DNA of 64,000 bases, from positions 62,001 through 126,000 of the forward strand of contig NZ_CABVPL010000005.1 of the NCBI RefSeq assembly GCF_902499045.1, read 5' to 3'. Both the position numbers and the translations under genes were made by a program. The notes under the pieces are model-generated. The model was not told the origin of the DNA, did not search any database, and was given only the letters and a program-made list of their open reading frames with translations. Of the stretch, positions 16,928 to 25,522 are shown one piece after another. The DNA comes from Burkholderia latens (GTDB lineage Bacteria > Pseudomonadota > Gammaproteobacteria > Burkholderiales > Burkholderiaceae). Within the stretch, counting starts at the first letter, position 1. The number at the start of each line of letters is the position of its first letter.

Positions 16928-17476
16928 ATGAAGCAAACCGAACTTGCAACGATGCTTCCCGACATGCTGCCGCGGCTCCGGTCGTTCTCGATGCGGTTGA
17001 CCGCGAATCGATACGACGCGGAAGAGCTCGTGCAGCGCGCATGCGTTCGCGCGCTGGAGCGCGCTCATCAGCTGCGTTGCGGAACATCGCCAGTGAGCTG
17101 GCTGTTCTCGATCATTCACTCGATCTGGCTCAATGAGCTGCGCCGACGCCATCATCGCGACCGCCTCCTGCTCGAATGGGGCGACGCATTGCCGGAGACG
17201 GTCGCCGATCCGCGCGCCGCATCCGAGACCCGCGTCGCCGTCGGCCAGATCCTCGCTGCCGTCGAACGGTTGCCGGAACCCCAGCGCGTCGCGTTGCTGC
17301 TCGTCAGCATCGACGGGCTCAGCTATCAGCAGGCGGCCGCCGCGCTGGACATACCGGTCGGCACCGTCATGAGCCGGATATCGCGGGCGCGCAAAGCGAT
17401 TCGCGCTGCGCTCGGCGCATCCGGCGCATCGCGCGTGCCGCCAGGCGATCTCGTCGAATCGCCGACGCAGCGCTGA
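16928..17476 (+). CDS. ECF-type sigma factor, paralogue without adjacent anti-sigma gene
   Basis: 182 residues from ATG 16928 (MKQTELATMLPDMLPRLRSF); an upstream in-frame ATG at 16892 would break alignment with its paralogue at 9321-9869. Region 2 includes YDAEELVQRACVRALERAH and SWLFSIIHSIWLNELR; region 4 includes LPEPQRVALLLVSIDGLSY and DIPVGTVMSRISRARKA. No anti-sigma gene follows; the next gene is a universal stress protein. The anti-sigma at 8386 may act on both, or this one is controlled by transcription. Confidence 0.92.
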   Translation: MKQTELATMLPDMLPRLRSFSMRLTANRYDAEELVQRACVRALERAHQLRCGTSPVSWLFSIIHSIWLNELRRRHHRDRLLLEWGDALPETVADPRAASETRVAVGQILAAVERLPEPQRVALLLVSIDGLSYQQAAAALDIPVGTVMSRISRARKAIRAALGASGASRVPPGDLVESPTQR

Positions 17477-17644
17477 TGCCTTCCGGTCAACGGAACGATC
17501 GCTTCAGGCCTGTGCGCGTCGCTCACATGCCGCGCCTGCGTGGCACGAACGAGCGCGGAATAAACGGCACATGTCGCGTGTTCAGAGTAGGCAAGCGCTT
17601 CTGCATCGACGGAGGCAACCGGCCCTTCACTACTCGAAACGTAC

Positions 17645-18094
17645 ATGTCAGCGCCTTCCAGGATGCTACTCGTCTATGACGGAACCGATGAAGCACAGGC
17701 CGCGCTCGCGCGATGTTCGGCGCTGTCGCGCGCATTGTCCGCTGCGGTCGACGTCGTGGCCGTGGTCGACCCGGCAACCGCGAACGCACAGTCGGCCGGA
17801 CTGCTCAGCGATCTCGCCCACCACCGCCTCGAGGAGTTCGCCCGAGACGAACTGCAGCGAGCGCTCGGCAAGCTGGCAAACGACGGCATCGTCGCGCGCG
17901 GCTTCGTGCGCTTCGGACGCGCGGCCGATGCCATCGCCGCCCATGCGACGACGACCCGCCCCGACCTGATCGTCGTCGGGCACCGCGCGCGCAGCGGCTT
18001 CGCGCGCTGGTGGCGCGAGCGCCCCGTCCACTTCGACCTGGCCGAGCGTCTTCGCGGCGCGGCCCTGATCGTCGTGACGGTCGGGGCAGCCTAG
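17645..18094 (+). CDS. Universal stress protein (UspA family)
   Basis: 149 residues, single Usp domain. It starts RMLLVYDGTDEAQAALARC and has the conserved PDLIVVGHRARSGFARWW segment; the ATP-binding G-2X-G-9X-G(S/T) signature is degenerate here (RERPVHFDLAERL replaces the loop), so ATP binding is doubtful. Usp proteins are cytoplasmic dimers that support survival under starvation and envelope stress. It follows the ECF sigma gene by 168 bases and converges on the DUF3331 paralogue, five bases away. Confidence 0.8.
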   Translation: MSAPSRMLLVYDGTDEAQAALARCSALSRALSAAVDVVAVVDPATANAQSAGLLSDLAHHRLEEFARDELQRALGKLANDGIVARGFVRFGRAADAIAAHATTTRPDLIVVGHRARSGFARWWRERPVHFDLAERLRGAALIVVTVGAA

Positions 18095-18099
18095 GCCGC

Positions 18100-18558
18100 T
18101 CACTCGGCCGCCTCGGCCGCGTCGTGCGCCGGTGCACCGCTGCATTGCGGAATGGTCGCGGCAAGAATCATGCGCTGCCGATTGGCACTCAGGCACACAT
18201 CGCTCGCCCGCGGACGAAACACGCGGTCGCCACGTTCGATCGCGCGCCCCGTCAACGCACATACCGCCGGCGCGCGCGCCCGGGTCCTGCTCCAGATCTG
18301 CTCGGTATACCGCCCCGACCGCGCGTCGCTCCACGAAACGCTGATCAGCGACGTCGACAGACGCTCGACCACCGCGATCGCCGAAAGCGGCTCGCCTCGC
18401 GCGAACGCGTCATCGTCGTCGTATTGGAGCACGCCGAGGCGGCGCGACTTGTATCGCGTGCGCTGCGCCTGCAGGCACACGTCGCGTTGTTCCAGCGAGG
18501 GATCGAGGACGTTGATCAACGTGCGAATCATGATGTCTGCTTCGGGCAGTGTCGCCAT
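18100..18558 (-). CDS. DUF3331 domain protein (paralogue B)
   Basis: 152 residues from ATG 18558; GGGAG lies eight bases upstream and this start aligns exactly with paralogue A at 12842-13270. The DUF3331 core is LISVSWSDARSGRYTEQIW, then AVCALTGRAIERGDRVF and RMILAATI, with an acidic insert (YDDDDAF) absent from A. It follows the BON gene by 98 bases on the same strand and is probably co-transcribed with it. Function unknown. The frame is open far upstream but that part overlaps the BON gene and is not coding. Confidence 0.75.
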   Translation of the reverse strand: MATLPEADIMIRTLINVLDPSLEQRDVCLQAQRTRYKSRRLGVLQYDDDDAFARGEPLSAIAVVERLSTSLISVSWSDARSGRYTEQIWSRTRARAPAVCALTGRAIERGDRVFRPRASDVCLSANRQRMILAATIPQCSGAPAHDAAEAAE

Positions 18559-18656
18559 CACCATATCTCCCACCCAATCGGGTCTGTCGTATGAAAGCGG
18601 ACGCGCGCATGCCGTCGCGATCAGGCCATCCGCGCGGCGGTGCGTCCGCCGTTCGC

Positions 18657-19052
18657 TCAAGCGCCGCCTACCTCGCGCAGCGTGAGCCGGCTGTTGACCG
18701 ACGTGACGCCGCGCACCTTGCGCGCCGCCTCGACTGCCAGGCGGTCCTGGTCTTCGCTTTCGATCTGCCCCGACAGCGTCACGCGCCCGGTCGCCGCATT
18801 GCCGAACACCGCGATCGGCATGCCTTCCAGCCCCTGGGTTCGCGACAGCGCCTTTTGAATCGTTCGCGAGAACGTGCGGTTGGCCGCACGTACCGCCTTC
18901 TTCGACGTGCCGGCCGCCGGCGCCGGCGTCGACGTGACCGCAGCCTCCGTGCCGGCCGCATCGGGCCGTTCGTCCGCAAACGCACGCAGGTTGAGGCCGG
19001 CGATCAAAACGACGGCCAGGCCGCCGGTTACGACGATGTGTCGGAGTTTCAT
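18657..19052 (-). CDS. BON domain protein, exported (OsmY-like)
   Basis: 131 residues from ATG 19052 with AAGGAA upstream. A signal peptide ends at AFA (about residue 26). A Pro/Ala-rich linker leads to one BON domain, about residues 60-128: KALSRTQGLEGMPIAVFGNAATGRVTLSGQI and ARKVRGVTSVNSRLTL. BON domains bind phospholipid or other envelope components; OsmY-type proteins protect the periplasm under osmotic stress. Fits the stress-response character of the island and heads a probable operon with DUF3331 B. Confidence 0.85.
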   Translation of the reverse strand: MKLRHIVVTGGLAVVLIAGLNLRAFADERPDAAGTEAAVTSTPAPAAGTSKKAVRAANRTFSRTIQKALSRTQGLEGMPIAVFGNAATGRVTLSGQIESEDQDRLAVEAARKVRGVTSVNSRLTLREVGGA

Positions 19053-19388
19053 GATGGGTTCCTTGGATGTCTGGTATCGAGTCGACAAGCGCGCATGCTC
19101 CGGTTGCCCGCATCGTCACGATGTGGACGAATCGCGCGTGCGCGGCCCCGCGAGTGAGGCTCGGGGCCTGCTGCGGAGCCGTCGCCGTTGCGATTCGTGT
19201 ACCGGTGAAGCGAGCATAAGTGGATGCATCGACGCGATCCATAGCATCTGCAGCTGTCCGGGTGATGCATCGGCATGAGTCGTCGCATACGTTCGTATAG
19301 GCTCTTGCTCCATTCATGCGCGCGCGCCCGTTCGACATGCGGCGATCGCTGCGCAACGCGTGCCGCTCGATGTCGAGCCGGCGCGCGC
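19053..19388. other. Intergenic region upstream of BON gene
   Basis: 336 bases between the BON start and the end of the GAF kinase gene. It should contain the BON/DUF3331 promoter. A loose match to the GATAC repeat is present around 19230-19250 (GGATGCATCGACGCGATCC) but is too degenerate to count. No coding frame with a ribosome binding site is seen. Confidence 0.4.
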
Positions 19389-20771
19389 TCACATCGGAAA
19401 CAGCGGAAGCGTCACCGTCGCCCGCGTTCCGCCCTCCGGGCGCGCCGTCAGCGCCAGTTGGCCGTGATGCGCATCGACGATGGATTTGCAGATCGACAAC
19501 CCCATGCCCATCCCGTTCGGCTTGGTGGTGAAAAGCGGCTCGAAGATGCGCGCCGCCAGTTGCGGATCGAAACCGTCGCCGCGATCGTCGATGCGAATGC
19601 GCACCAGATTCCGGTCGGATTCGCATGTGATCACGATGACACGCTCGTCTTCAGGTGTGCCAAGCATGGACTCCGCGCCATTCATCAACAGGCTGATGAT
19701 GGCCTGCTGCAGCTGCGTGCGTTCGCCGCGCATCGGCATCGGCGCCGCACATCCGTCGATGCGCAACCGCACCTTCATCGCGTCCAGCGTGCTTTCGAGT
19801 ATGTCGGCCGCCTCGCCGAGCGCCTCCGTGAAATCGAACTCGGCGAACACCGGCGCCGCGTGCCGCGCCTTCGCGCGCAAGGCGCTGATGATCGTCCGCG
19901 CACGCACGGCGCATGCGCAGATGTGGGCGAGCATCGCGCGAGCCGCGTCGATGTTCGGCACATCGCGGTCGAGCCAGTTCAACCCCGCGCGCGCAGACGT
20001 GTCGATCGCCGTGACGGGCTGCGCGACCTCGTGCACGATCGACGCCGCAAGCTCCCCGTACGCGGTGAGTCGGCCGACGCGATCCATCTCGGACTGCGCG
20101 TCGCGCATCGTGGCTTCGATACTGGTCAGGCGGGCGTGCTGCGCGGCAAGCTCGTCGCGCAACCGCAGGTTCTCCAGTACGAACCCCGCGTGCAGCGCGA
20201 TCATCTCGACGAGCGCGGCTTTCGCCGGCGTGAAGATGCCCGGCAAGTCGCCGTGCTCGAGATACAGCGCGCCGAGCAATGCGCCGTTGCATCGTATCGG
20301 CACGCAAATCACCGAGCGCGGCTTGCGACGGCGCACATAGTCGTCGGTGCGCCATTGGTCGGCCGCGCAGGCGTCGCGCAGCACGAGCCCATTGCGCAGG
20401 TGCACGGCGGCGGCAACGATCGGAACCGGCAGCCGGTCGGCCGGCGCTCGCTCCCGGCGCGGCGCCTTCGCCGCCGCCGCATCGGCGGCCCGCTCCCAGC
20501 CGCCATCGCGCATGACCGCGACCACACCCCACGTCGCGGCCGCGCCGTGTATCGCGACGTCGAGCAGCGCGCCGATGCGTGCCGCCGGCGGTACCTCGTC
20601 GGCCATCGCGCGGGAAACGTGACGCAACACGTGCATGTCCGGCGCCAGCAGCGATTGACCGATCAGTTCGTCGAAGACCGGCGTCATTTCAGGGCCGGTC
20701 GCGTCGGAGCGCGATTTCCACGCCGCCCGCGCAGCGAGAGTGCTGCAGGAATCGTCGAGTTCATTGTTCAC
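19389..20771 (-). CDS. Soluble GAF-domain sensor histidine kinase
   Basis: 460 residues, no membrane segment. A GAF domain covers about residues 50-200 (RSVICVPIRCNGALLGALYLEHG). A short coiled coil follows, then the H box AASIVHEVAQPVTAIDTSA with H247, and a HATPase with DRGDGFDP and GMGMGLSICKSIVDAHHG. The VHE-QP H box is of the FixL/NtrB-like class that pairs with FixJ-type regulators, so the regulator at 15339 is the likely partner although 4 kb away. The GAF domain would sense a cytoplasmic small molecule or redox state. Confidence 0.9.
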   Translation of the reverse strand: MNNELDDSCSTLAARAAWKSRSDATGPEMTPVFDELIGQSLLAPDMHVLRHVSRAMADEVPPAARIGALLDVAIHGAAATWGVVAVMRDGGWERAADAAAAKAPRRERAPADRLPVPIVAAAVHLRNGLVLRDACAADQWRTDDYVRRRKPRSVICVPIRCNGALLGALYLEHGDLPGIFTPAKAALVEMIALHAGFVLENLRLRDELAAQHARLTSIEATMRDAQSEMDRVGRLTAYGELAASIVHEVAQPVTAIDTSARAGLNWLDRDVPNIDAARAMLAHICACAVRARTIISALRAKARHAAPVFAEFDFTEALGEAADILESTLDAMKVRLRIDGCAAPMPMRGERTQLQQAIISLLMNGAESMLGTPEDERVIVITCESDRNLVRIRIDDRGDGFDPQLAARIFEPLFTTKPNGMGMGLSICKSIVDAHHGQLALTARPEGGTRATVTLPLFPM

Positions 20772-21103
20772 TGGTCTATCTCCTGCGGTCCGGATTTCCG
20801 CCTCGGCCGGGCTGAAATTAACGTTTCATGTAGTGAGTACTCCACAAACGAATGGTAGCAGCACTTTCTCGAAATATAAATGTGAAGATATTGAAAACGA
20901 TCGCTCGATGCCGTCTTTCGAGTCAGCATCATCCGATATAAGCCGTTGATTTTTCTATTAATTTATCTCTTGTTGCGAACCGGATGCCAGTTCGGTAGAA
21001 TCTGGCAATTCATGTAGCGTTCCCTGTATGAAATCCAAGGAATGCCGCTATCTCAAGTTTTATCATGCGGCCCTGGCAGGTTGCCGGCCGGCATAGGAGC
21101 GGT
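20772..21103. other. AT-rich divergent promoter region
   Basis: About 330 bases between the GAF kinase and the TetR gene. The part 20820-21040 is clearly richer in A and T than its surroundings (for example TTTTTCTATTAATTTATCTC near 20950). No coding frame is credible. Probably holds both promoters and may be an insertion boundary between the regulatory island and the molybdenum hydroxylase module. Confidence 0.5.
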
Positions 21104-21781
21104 ATGGCTCAGGCAGCAAAAGGCAAGGCTGTGCGCGGAACCGGCGTCCGGGAGGCAGCGGCGCAGGAAAGCCGCGACAAGATCCTGCGGGCGGCGACCA
21201 AGGTGTTCGCGCGCTACGGCTACGAAGGCGGCAGCGTGGAGCGGATCTCCAGGCTGGCGAAGTCCTATGACCGAATGATCTACTACTACTACGGGAGCAA
21301 GGAGGGCCTGTTCGTCGCGGTGCTCGAAGGCATCTATCGGCGGATGGACGAGGCGGAGCTCAAAATGGCGCCCGATCCTTCGAATCCCGTGGAAGCGCTC
21401 AAGTCCGTGATCCGCTTCAAACTGGACTACTATTGGCGCAATCCCGATTTCATCACGCTGCTCAACACCGAAAATCTGCACCAGGGCAAGCATTTGTCGA
21501 AGCTCGAGCGGCGCGGCGAATATTCGTCGCATGCGGTGCAGATCGTCGCGCGGATCCTCGAAAGCGGCGCCGAACAGGGCTTGTTCCGCAACGACCTGAA
21601 CGCGCGCGACGTGTTCCTGCTGATCATCTCGGCTGCCTATTTTTATACGTCGAACCGCCATACGCTGTCCGCGTTCCTCGGCGAGGAGCTGAATGCGCCG
21701 GAGGCCGTGCGCCGGTGGGAGACGTTCGTGATCGACAGCGTGCTGCGGGTCGTCCGCAAGGATGCGTCGACCGGCGATTGA
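21104..21781 (+). CDS. TetR family regulator (RutR-like C-terminal domain)
   Basis: 225 residues from ATG 21104, with AGGAGC four bases upstream. The helix-turn-helix occupies residues about 22-68 (ILRAATKVFARYGYEGGSVERISRLAKSYDRMIYYYYGSKEGLF). The ligand-binding part with RFKLDYYWRNPDFITLLNTENLHQGKH resembles the TetR_C_29 group to which the uracil-sensing RutR belongs. It lies 55 bases upstream of the FAD-subunit gene on the same strand, so it probably controls the module and senses its substrate, perhaps a nitrogen heterocycle. Confidence 0.85.
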   Translation: MAQAAKGKAVRGTGVREAAAQESRDKILRAATKVFARYGYEGGSVERISRLAKSYDRMIYYYYGSKEGLFVAVLEGIYRRMDEAELKMAPDPSNPVEALKSVIRFKLDYYWRNPDFITLLNTENLHQGKHLSKLERRGEYSSHAVQIVARILESGAEQGLFRNDLNARDVFLLIISAAYFYTSNRHTLSAFLGEELNAPEAVRRWETFVIDSVLRVVRKDASTGD

Positions 21782-21836
21782 ACGTGTATCGTGCCGATGC
21801 GGCACGCGTGATCATGAAGATGCCTACACCGTTGCG

Positions 21837-22691
21837 ATGAACTATCTCCGCCCCCATACCATCGACGAAGCGCTCGGCATGCTTGCGGCGCAGCCGCGGC
21901 CGCGCATCGTGTGCGGGGCAACCGATGCGTTCGCGGATCCCGCGCTCGTGCCCGCCCGATCGGCATGGGTGGACATCAGCCGCATCGACGCGCTGCATGG
22001 CATCGTGTCGCGCGACGGTGTCGTCCGCATCGGCGCGGCGAGCACCTGGGACGTCATCGCGCGCACGGCATGGCTGCCGATGGCGCTCACGGAAGCCGCC
22101 GCATCGGTCGGGCCCCGGCAGATCCGCGTGCAGGGTACGATCGGCGGAAACGTCTGTCACGCGTCGCCCGTGGCGGACGGCATCCCCGCGCTGCTGGCGC
22201 TCGACGCGCGCGTCGAGCTGGCGAGCGTGCGCGGCGTGCGCCGCTTGCCGCTGGCCGAATTCCTGCTCGACAACCGCCGGATCGCGCTCGATGCGGACGA
22301 ATTGCTGGTTGCCGTGCTGTTCGCGCAACCGCACACGCACGATCGTACGTCGTTCATCAAGTGCACGAATCGCGACGGCCCAGCGATCGCCGTCGTTTCG
22401 GCCGCCGCGCGGCTGCGCATGGGGGCCGCCGGCACGATAGAGGCGGCGGCCGTCGCCGTGGGCGGCGCGTCGGGCGTCGCGCGCCGGATGCGGGCGCTCG
22501 AGGCGGCGCTGGCCGGCCGCCGGCGCGACGGACTTGCCGGCGCGATCGCTGCGGCGCCGCTCGCCGAGTTGTCGCCGGTCGACGACGGCCGGGCGACCGC
22601 GCTGCATCGCCTTCATCTCGCGCGGCTGGCGATCACGCGCGCCTTCACATGCTGCATCGAGGAGATCGAACGTGGCGCATTCCCAGCCTGA
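21837..22691 (+). CDS. Molybdenum hydroxylase FAD-binding subunit (CoxM/XdhB-like)
   Basis: 284 residues. The N-terminal FAD-binding domain shows GATDAFADP (about residue 23-31), then the conserved GPRQIRVQGTIGGNVCHASP loop near residue 95-114 that holds the FAD; the C-terminal domain is the CO-dehydrogenase flavoprotein C type. It passes electrons from the Fe-S clusters of the partner subunit to NAD or another acceptor. Its end overlaps the start of the next gene by 20 bases, so the two are translationally linked and form one enzyme. Confidence 0.88.
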   Translation: MNYLRPHTIDEALGMLAAQPRPRIVCGATDAFADPALVPARSAWVDISRIDALHGIVSRDGVVRIGAASTWDVIARTAWLPMALTEAAASVGPRQIRVQGTIGGNVCHASPVADGIPALLALDARVELASVRGVRRLPLAEFLLDNRRIALDADELLVAVLFAQPHTHDRTSFIKCTNRDGPAIAVVSAAARLRMGAAGTIEAAAVAVGGASGVARRMRALEAALAGRRRDGLAGAIAAAPLAELSPVDDGRATALHRLHLARLAITRAFTCCIEEIERGAFPA

Positions 22692-25494
22692 CCCGCTTGC
22701 CGACGTTCGCGAAACCACCGCGGGCGACCGCGCGGCGATTTCGCCGGAACCGGACTGGTTCGACCTGAACGGCACGCGCCGGCGCCTGCCGGCAGACCGC
22801 TCGCAGCGCCTCGTCGACCATCTGCGCGCGGACCTGCGCCAGTTCGGCACCAAGGAAGGCTGCCGCCAGGGCGATTGCGGCAGCTGCACGGTGATCGTCG
22901 ACGGCGACGCACGCTATGCGTGCCTGATCCCGGTCGGACAGATCGCGGGGTGCCGTGTCGTCACCGTCGAAGGCCTGGCCGGCGGCACGGGATGCGGCAG
23001 CCGCCTGCAGCAGGCGTTTCTCGCCCATCAGGCGGTGCAATGCGGCTTCTGCACGCCGGGCATGCTCGCCGCGGCGGCGGCGGCCATCGACGCCGGCGAC
23101 GTAAGCGACCGCGCCAGCGCGCGCGCCGCGATCGACGGCGTGCTGTGCCGCTGCACCGGCTATCAGAAGATCGTCGACGCGGTGACCGAGGTCGGATGCG
23201 GCGGCGCCGCGCGGTGCCGCACGGCTGCGCCGTCCGACGGGCCGTCCGTCGGCGTGCCGCTGACGCGTCTCGACGGCCCCGAAAAAGTCGACGGCAGCCA
23301 GCGATTCGGCGCCGACGACTACCCGGCCGACAGCCTGTTCGTGCGCGCGGTGCGCTGCCCGCATCACCGCGCACGTTTCGCGTTCGGCGATCTCGCCGCA
23401 TTCGTCGGCGCGCATCCGGGCGTGCATCGCGTCCTCACCCACGCCGATGTGCCGGGCATGAATCTGCACGGCGTCGCGACGCCGTACGCGGACCAGCCGG
23501 TCCTGCCCGATACCGAAACGCGCCACTATCTCGAGGCGGTCGCGCTGGTGGTCGGCGAGCACGCCGCGATCGCGGCGCTCGACCTCGACCGCTTTCCGGT
23601 GCGGTGGGAACCGCTGAAGCCCGTTCTCGCGATCGCCGATGCCGTGCAGGACGACAGTCCGCAACTGCACGCCGACCGCCCCGGCAACGTGCTGATCGAA
23701 GGGCTGGTGCGCCGCGGCGACCCGGAACGCGCGATCCGGGATGCTCGTCACGTCGTCGGCGCAACGTTCGAATCCAGTTTCGTCGAGCACGCGTACCTCG
23801 AGCCCGAGGCAGGCTGGGCGCGACGCGTGGGCGACGTGATCGAAATCCATTCGTCCACGCAGGCGCCGCATCCGCATCGCGCCGATCTGGCGCGCATACT
23901 CGGCGTTCCGCCCGAACAGGTGCGCGTCGTGGCGACCGCGGTCGGCGGCGGCTTCGGCGGCAAGCTCGACATGACGGTCCAGCCGCTGCTCGCGATCGCG
24001 GCCTGGCATCTCGACCGGCCCGTCGCGATGGTGTTCTCGCGCGAAGAATCGATGGCCACGTCGACCAAGCGCCATCCCGGCCGCATCACGTCCAGCATGG
24101 CCGCCGATGCGGACGGACGGCTCCGCGCAGTGACGTTCGACGGCGACTACAACACCGGCGCGTTCGCGTCGTGGGGCACGGCCGTCGCGAATCGCGTGCC
24201 GGTGCATGCGGGCGGCCCGTACGTGATTCCGCACTACACGGCGCGGGCGCGGGCGATTCATACGCACGTCACGCCGGCGGGCGCCTTCCGCGGCTTCGGC
24301 GTGCCGCAGACGATGATGTCGCAGGAACAGCTGATCGACGAGCTGGCGTTCGCGGCGGACATCGATCCGCTCGAGTTCCGCGCGCTGAACGCGCTGCGCC
24401 CCGGCGATACGCTGCCGACGGGGCAAGTGCTCGACGACAGCGTCGGCCTCGTCGCATGCCTCGATGCGCTGCGTCCGGCATGGCGCGACGCGCATGCGCG
24501 GATCGCGACGCTGAATGCGGCGTCGCCCGCCCACGTTCGCCATGGCGTCGGCGTCGCGGCGTTCTTCTATGGCTGCGGCAACACCGCGCTGCCGAATCCG
24601 TCGACCGTCCGCTTCGGGATCCGGCGCGACGGCACGATCGTGCTGCACCAGGGTGCGGTGGATGCCGGCCAGGGCGCGAACACGGTCATTCCGCAAATCG
24701 CGGCCGATGCGCTCGGCGTACCGGTCGACCGGCTGCAATTCATCGGCCCGGATACCGCGCTGTCGCCGGATTGCGGCCGCACGTCGGCGTCGCGGCAGAC
24801 CTTCGTCACCGGTCGCGCGGCGTTTCTCGCCGGCACGGCGCTGCGCCGTCGGCTGCTGGCGTTCGCCGGCGCGGCGTCCGATGCGCGGATTTCGTCCCAC
24901 GCGCACGGCATTGCCGTCGATGGCCGTCCGCTGGACCTGCGCACGCTGCCCGTCGATGCGCACGGCTACGTGATCGCGGCCGAGGAGAGCTTCGATCCGC
25001 CCACCACGTCGCTCGACGCGACGGGGCAAGGCACGCCTTATGCAACCTACGCGTTCGGCGCGCAGATGGCGGAGGTCGCGGTGGACTGCGAGAGCGGGCG
25101 CGTGCGGGTGCTCAAGGTCGTGGCCGCGCACGACGTCGGCAGGATGGTCAATCCGACGCTGCTCGAAGGGCAGGTCGAAGGTGCGGTCGCGCAAGGCATC
25201 GGCATGGCGCTGATGGAGAAGTATCACCCCGGCCGATACAACAATCTGCACGACTACGTCATTCCGACCGTGCACGACATGCCCGACGTGCAATCGATCT
25301 TCATCGAGGCGCCGACGGCCGTCGGACCGTACGGAGCGAAAGGCATCGGCGAGCCGGCGCTCGTCCCGACGGCCGCCGCCATCCTGAATGCGTTCCATCA
25401 CGCGACCGGCGTACGCATCCGCGAAGCGCCGGCCACGCCGGACGTCGTGCGGCGCGCACTCGCGACGGGCAAACGGCCCTCCGCGCTTCGATAG
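22672..25494 (+). CDS. Molybdenum hydroxylase, fused 2Fe-2S and molybdopterin subunits
   Basis: 940 residues from GTG 22672, preceded by GGAG seven bases away. Residues 1-185 are the small iron-sulfur subunit: C64, C69, C72, C84 bind the plant-ferredoxin cluster and C124, C127, C159, C161 the second cluster. Residues about 195-940 are the large subunit: GGGFGGK at about 425-431 contacts the molybdopterin, AGAFRGFG and the active-site Glu at about E894 in GIGEPALVP are present. In most relatives these are two genes. Substrate is probably an N-heterocycle or aldehyde; neighbours are the FAD subunit, a TetR regulator and an MFS importer. Confidence 0.9.
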   Translation: MAHSQPDPLADVRETTAGDRAAISPEPDWFDLNGTRRRLPADRSQRLVDHLRADLRQFGTKEGCRQGDCGSCTVIVDGDARYACLIPVGQIAGCRVVTVEGLAGGTGCGSRLQQAFLAHQAVQCGFCTPGMLAAAAAAIDAGDVSDRASARAAIDGVLCRCTGYQKIVDAVTEVGCGGAARCRTAAPSDGPSVGVPLTRLDGPEKVDGSQRFGADDYPADSLFVRAVRCPHHRARFAFGDLAAFVGAHPGVHRVLTHADVPGMNLHGVATPYADQPVLPDTETRHYLEAVALVVGEHAAIAALDLDRFPVRWEPLKPVLAIADAVQDDSPQLHADRPGNVLIEGLVRRGDPERAIRDARHVVGATFESSFVEHAYLEPEAGWARRVGDVIEIHSSTQAPHPHRADLARILGVPPEQVRVVATAVGGGFGGKLDMTVQPLLAIAAWHLDRPVAMVFSREESMATSTKRHPGRITSSMAADADGRLRAVTFDGDYNTGAFASWGTAVANRVPVHAGGPYVIPHYTARARAIHTHVTPAGAFRGFGVPQTMMSQEQLIDELAFAADIDPLEFRALNALRPGDTLPTGQVLDDSVGLVACLDALRPAWRDAHARIATLNAASPAHVRHGVGVAAFFYGCGNTALPNPSTVRFGIRRDGTIVLHQGAVDAGQGANTVIPQIAADALGVPVDRLQFIGPDTALSPDCGRTSASRQTFVTGRAAFLAGTALRRRLLAFAGAASDARISSHAHGIAVDGRPLDLRTLPVDAHGYVIAAEESFDPPTTSLDATGQGTPYATYAFGAQMAEVAVDCESGRVRVLKVVAAHDVGRMVNPTLLEGQVEGAVAQGIGMALMEKYHPGRYNNLHDYVIPTVHDMPDVQSIFIEAPTAVGPYGAKGIGEPALVPTAAAILNAFHHATGVRIREAPATPDVVRRALATGKRPSALR

Positions 25495-25522
25495 CGCCCA
25501 CCCTCCTTCGCGAACGACAACG

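Noticed and set aside
17520-17645. CACATG repeats upstream of the universal stress protein as part of the GATAC regulon
   Set aside because: Only the CACATG core is shared and the GATAC or TTGCAA half is missing; spacing does not fit the other modules.
19230-19250. Possible fifth GATAC element upstream of the BON gene
   Set aside because: GGATGCATCGACGCGATCC differs in two key bases and in spacing from the consensus, so not counted.
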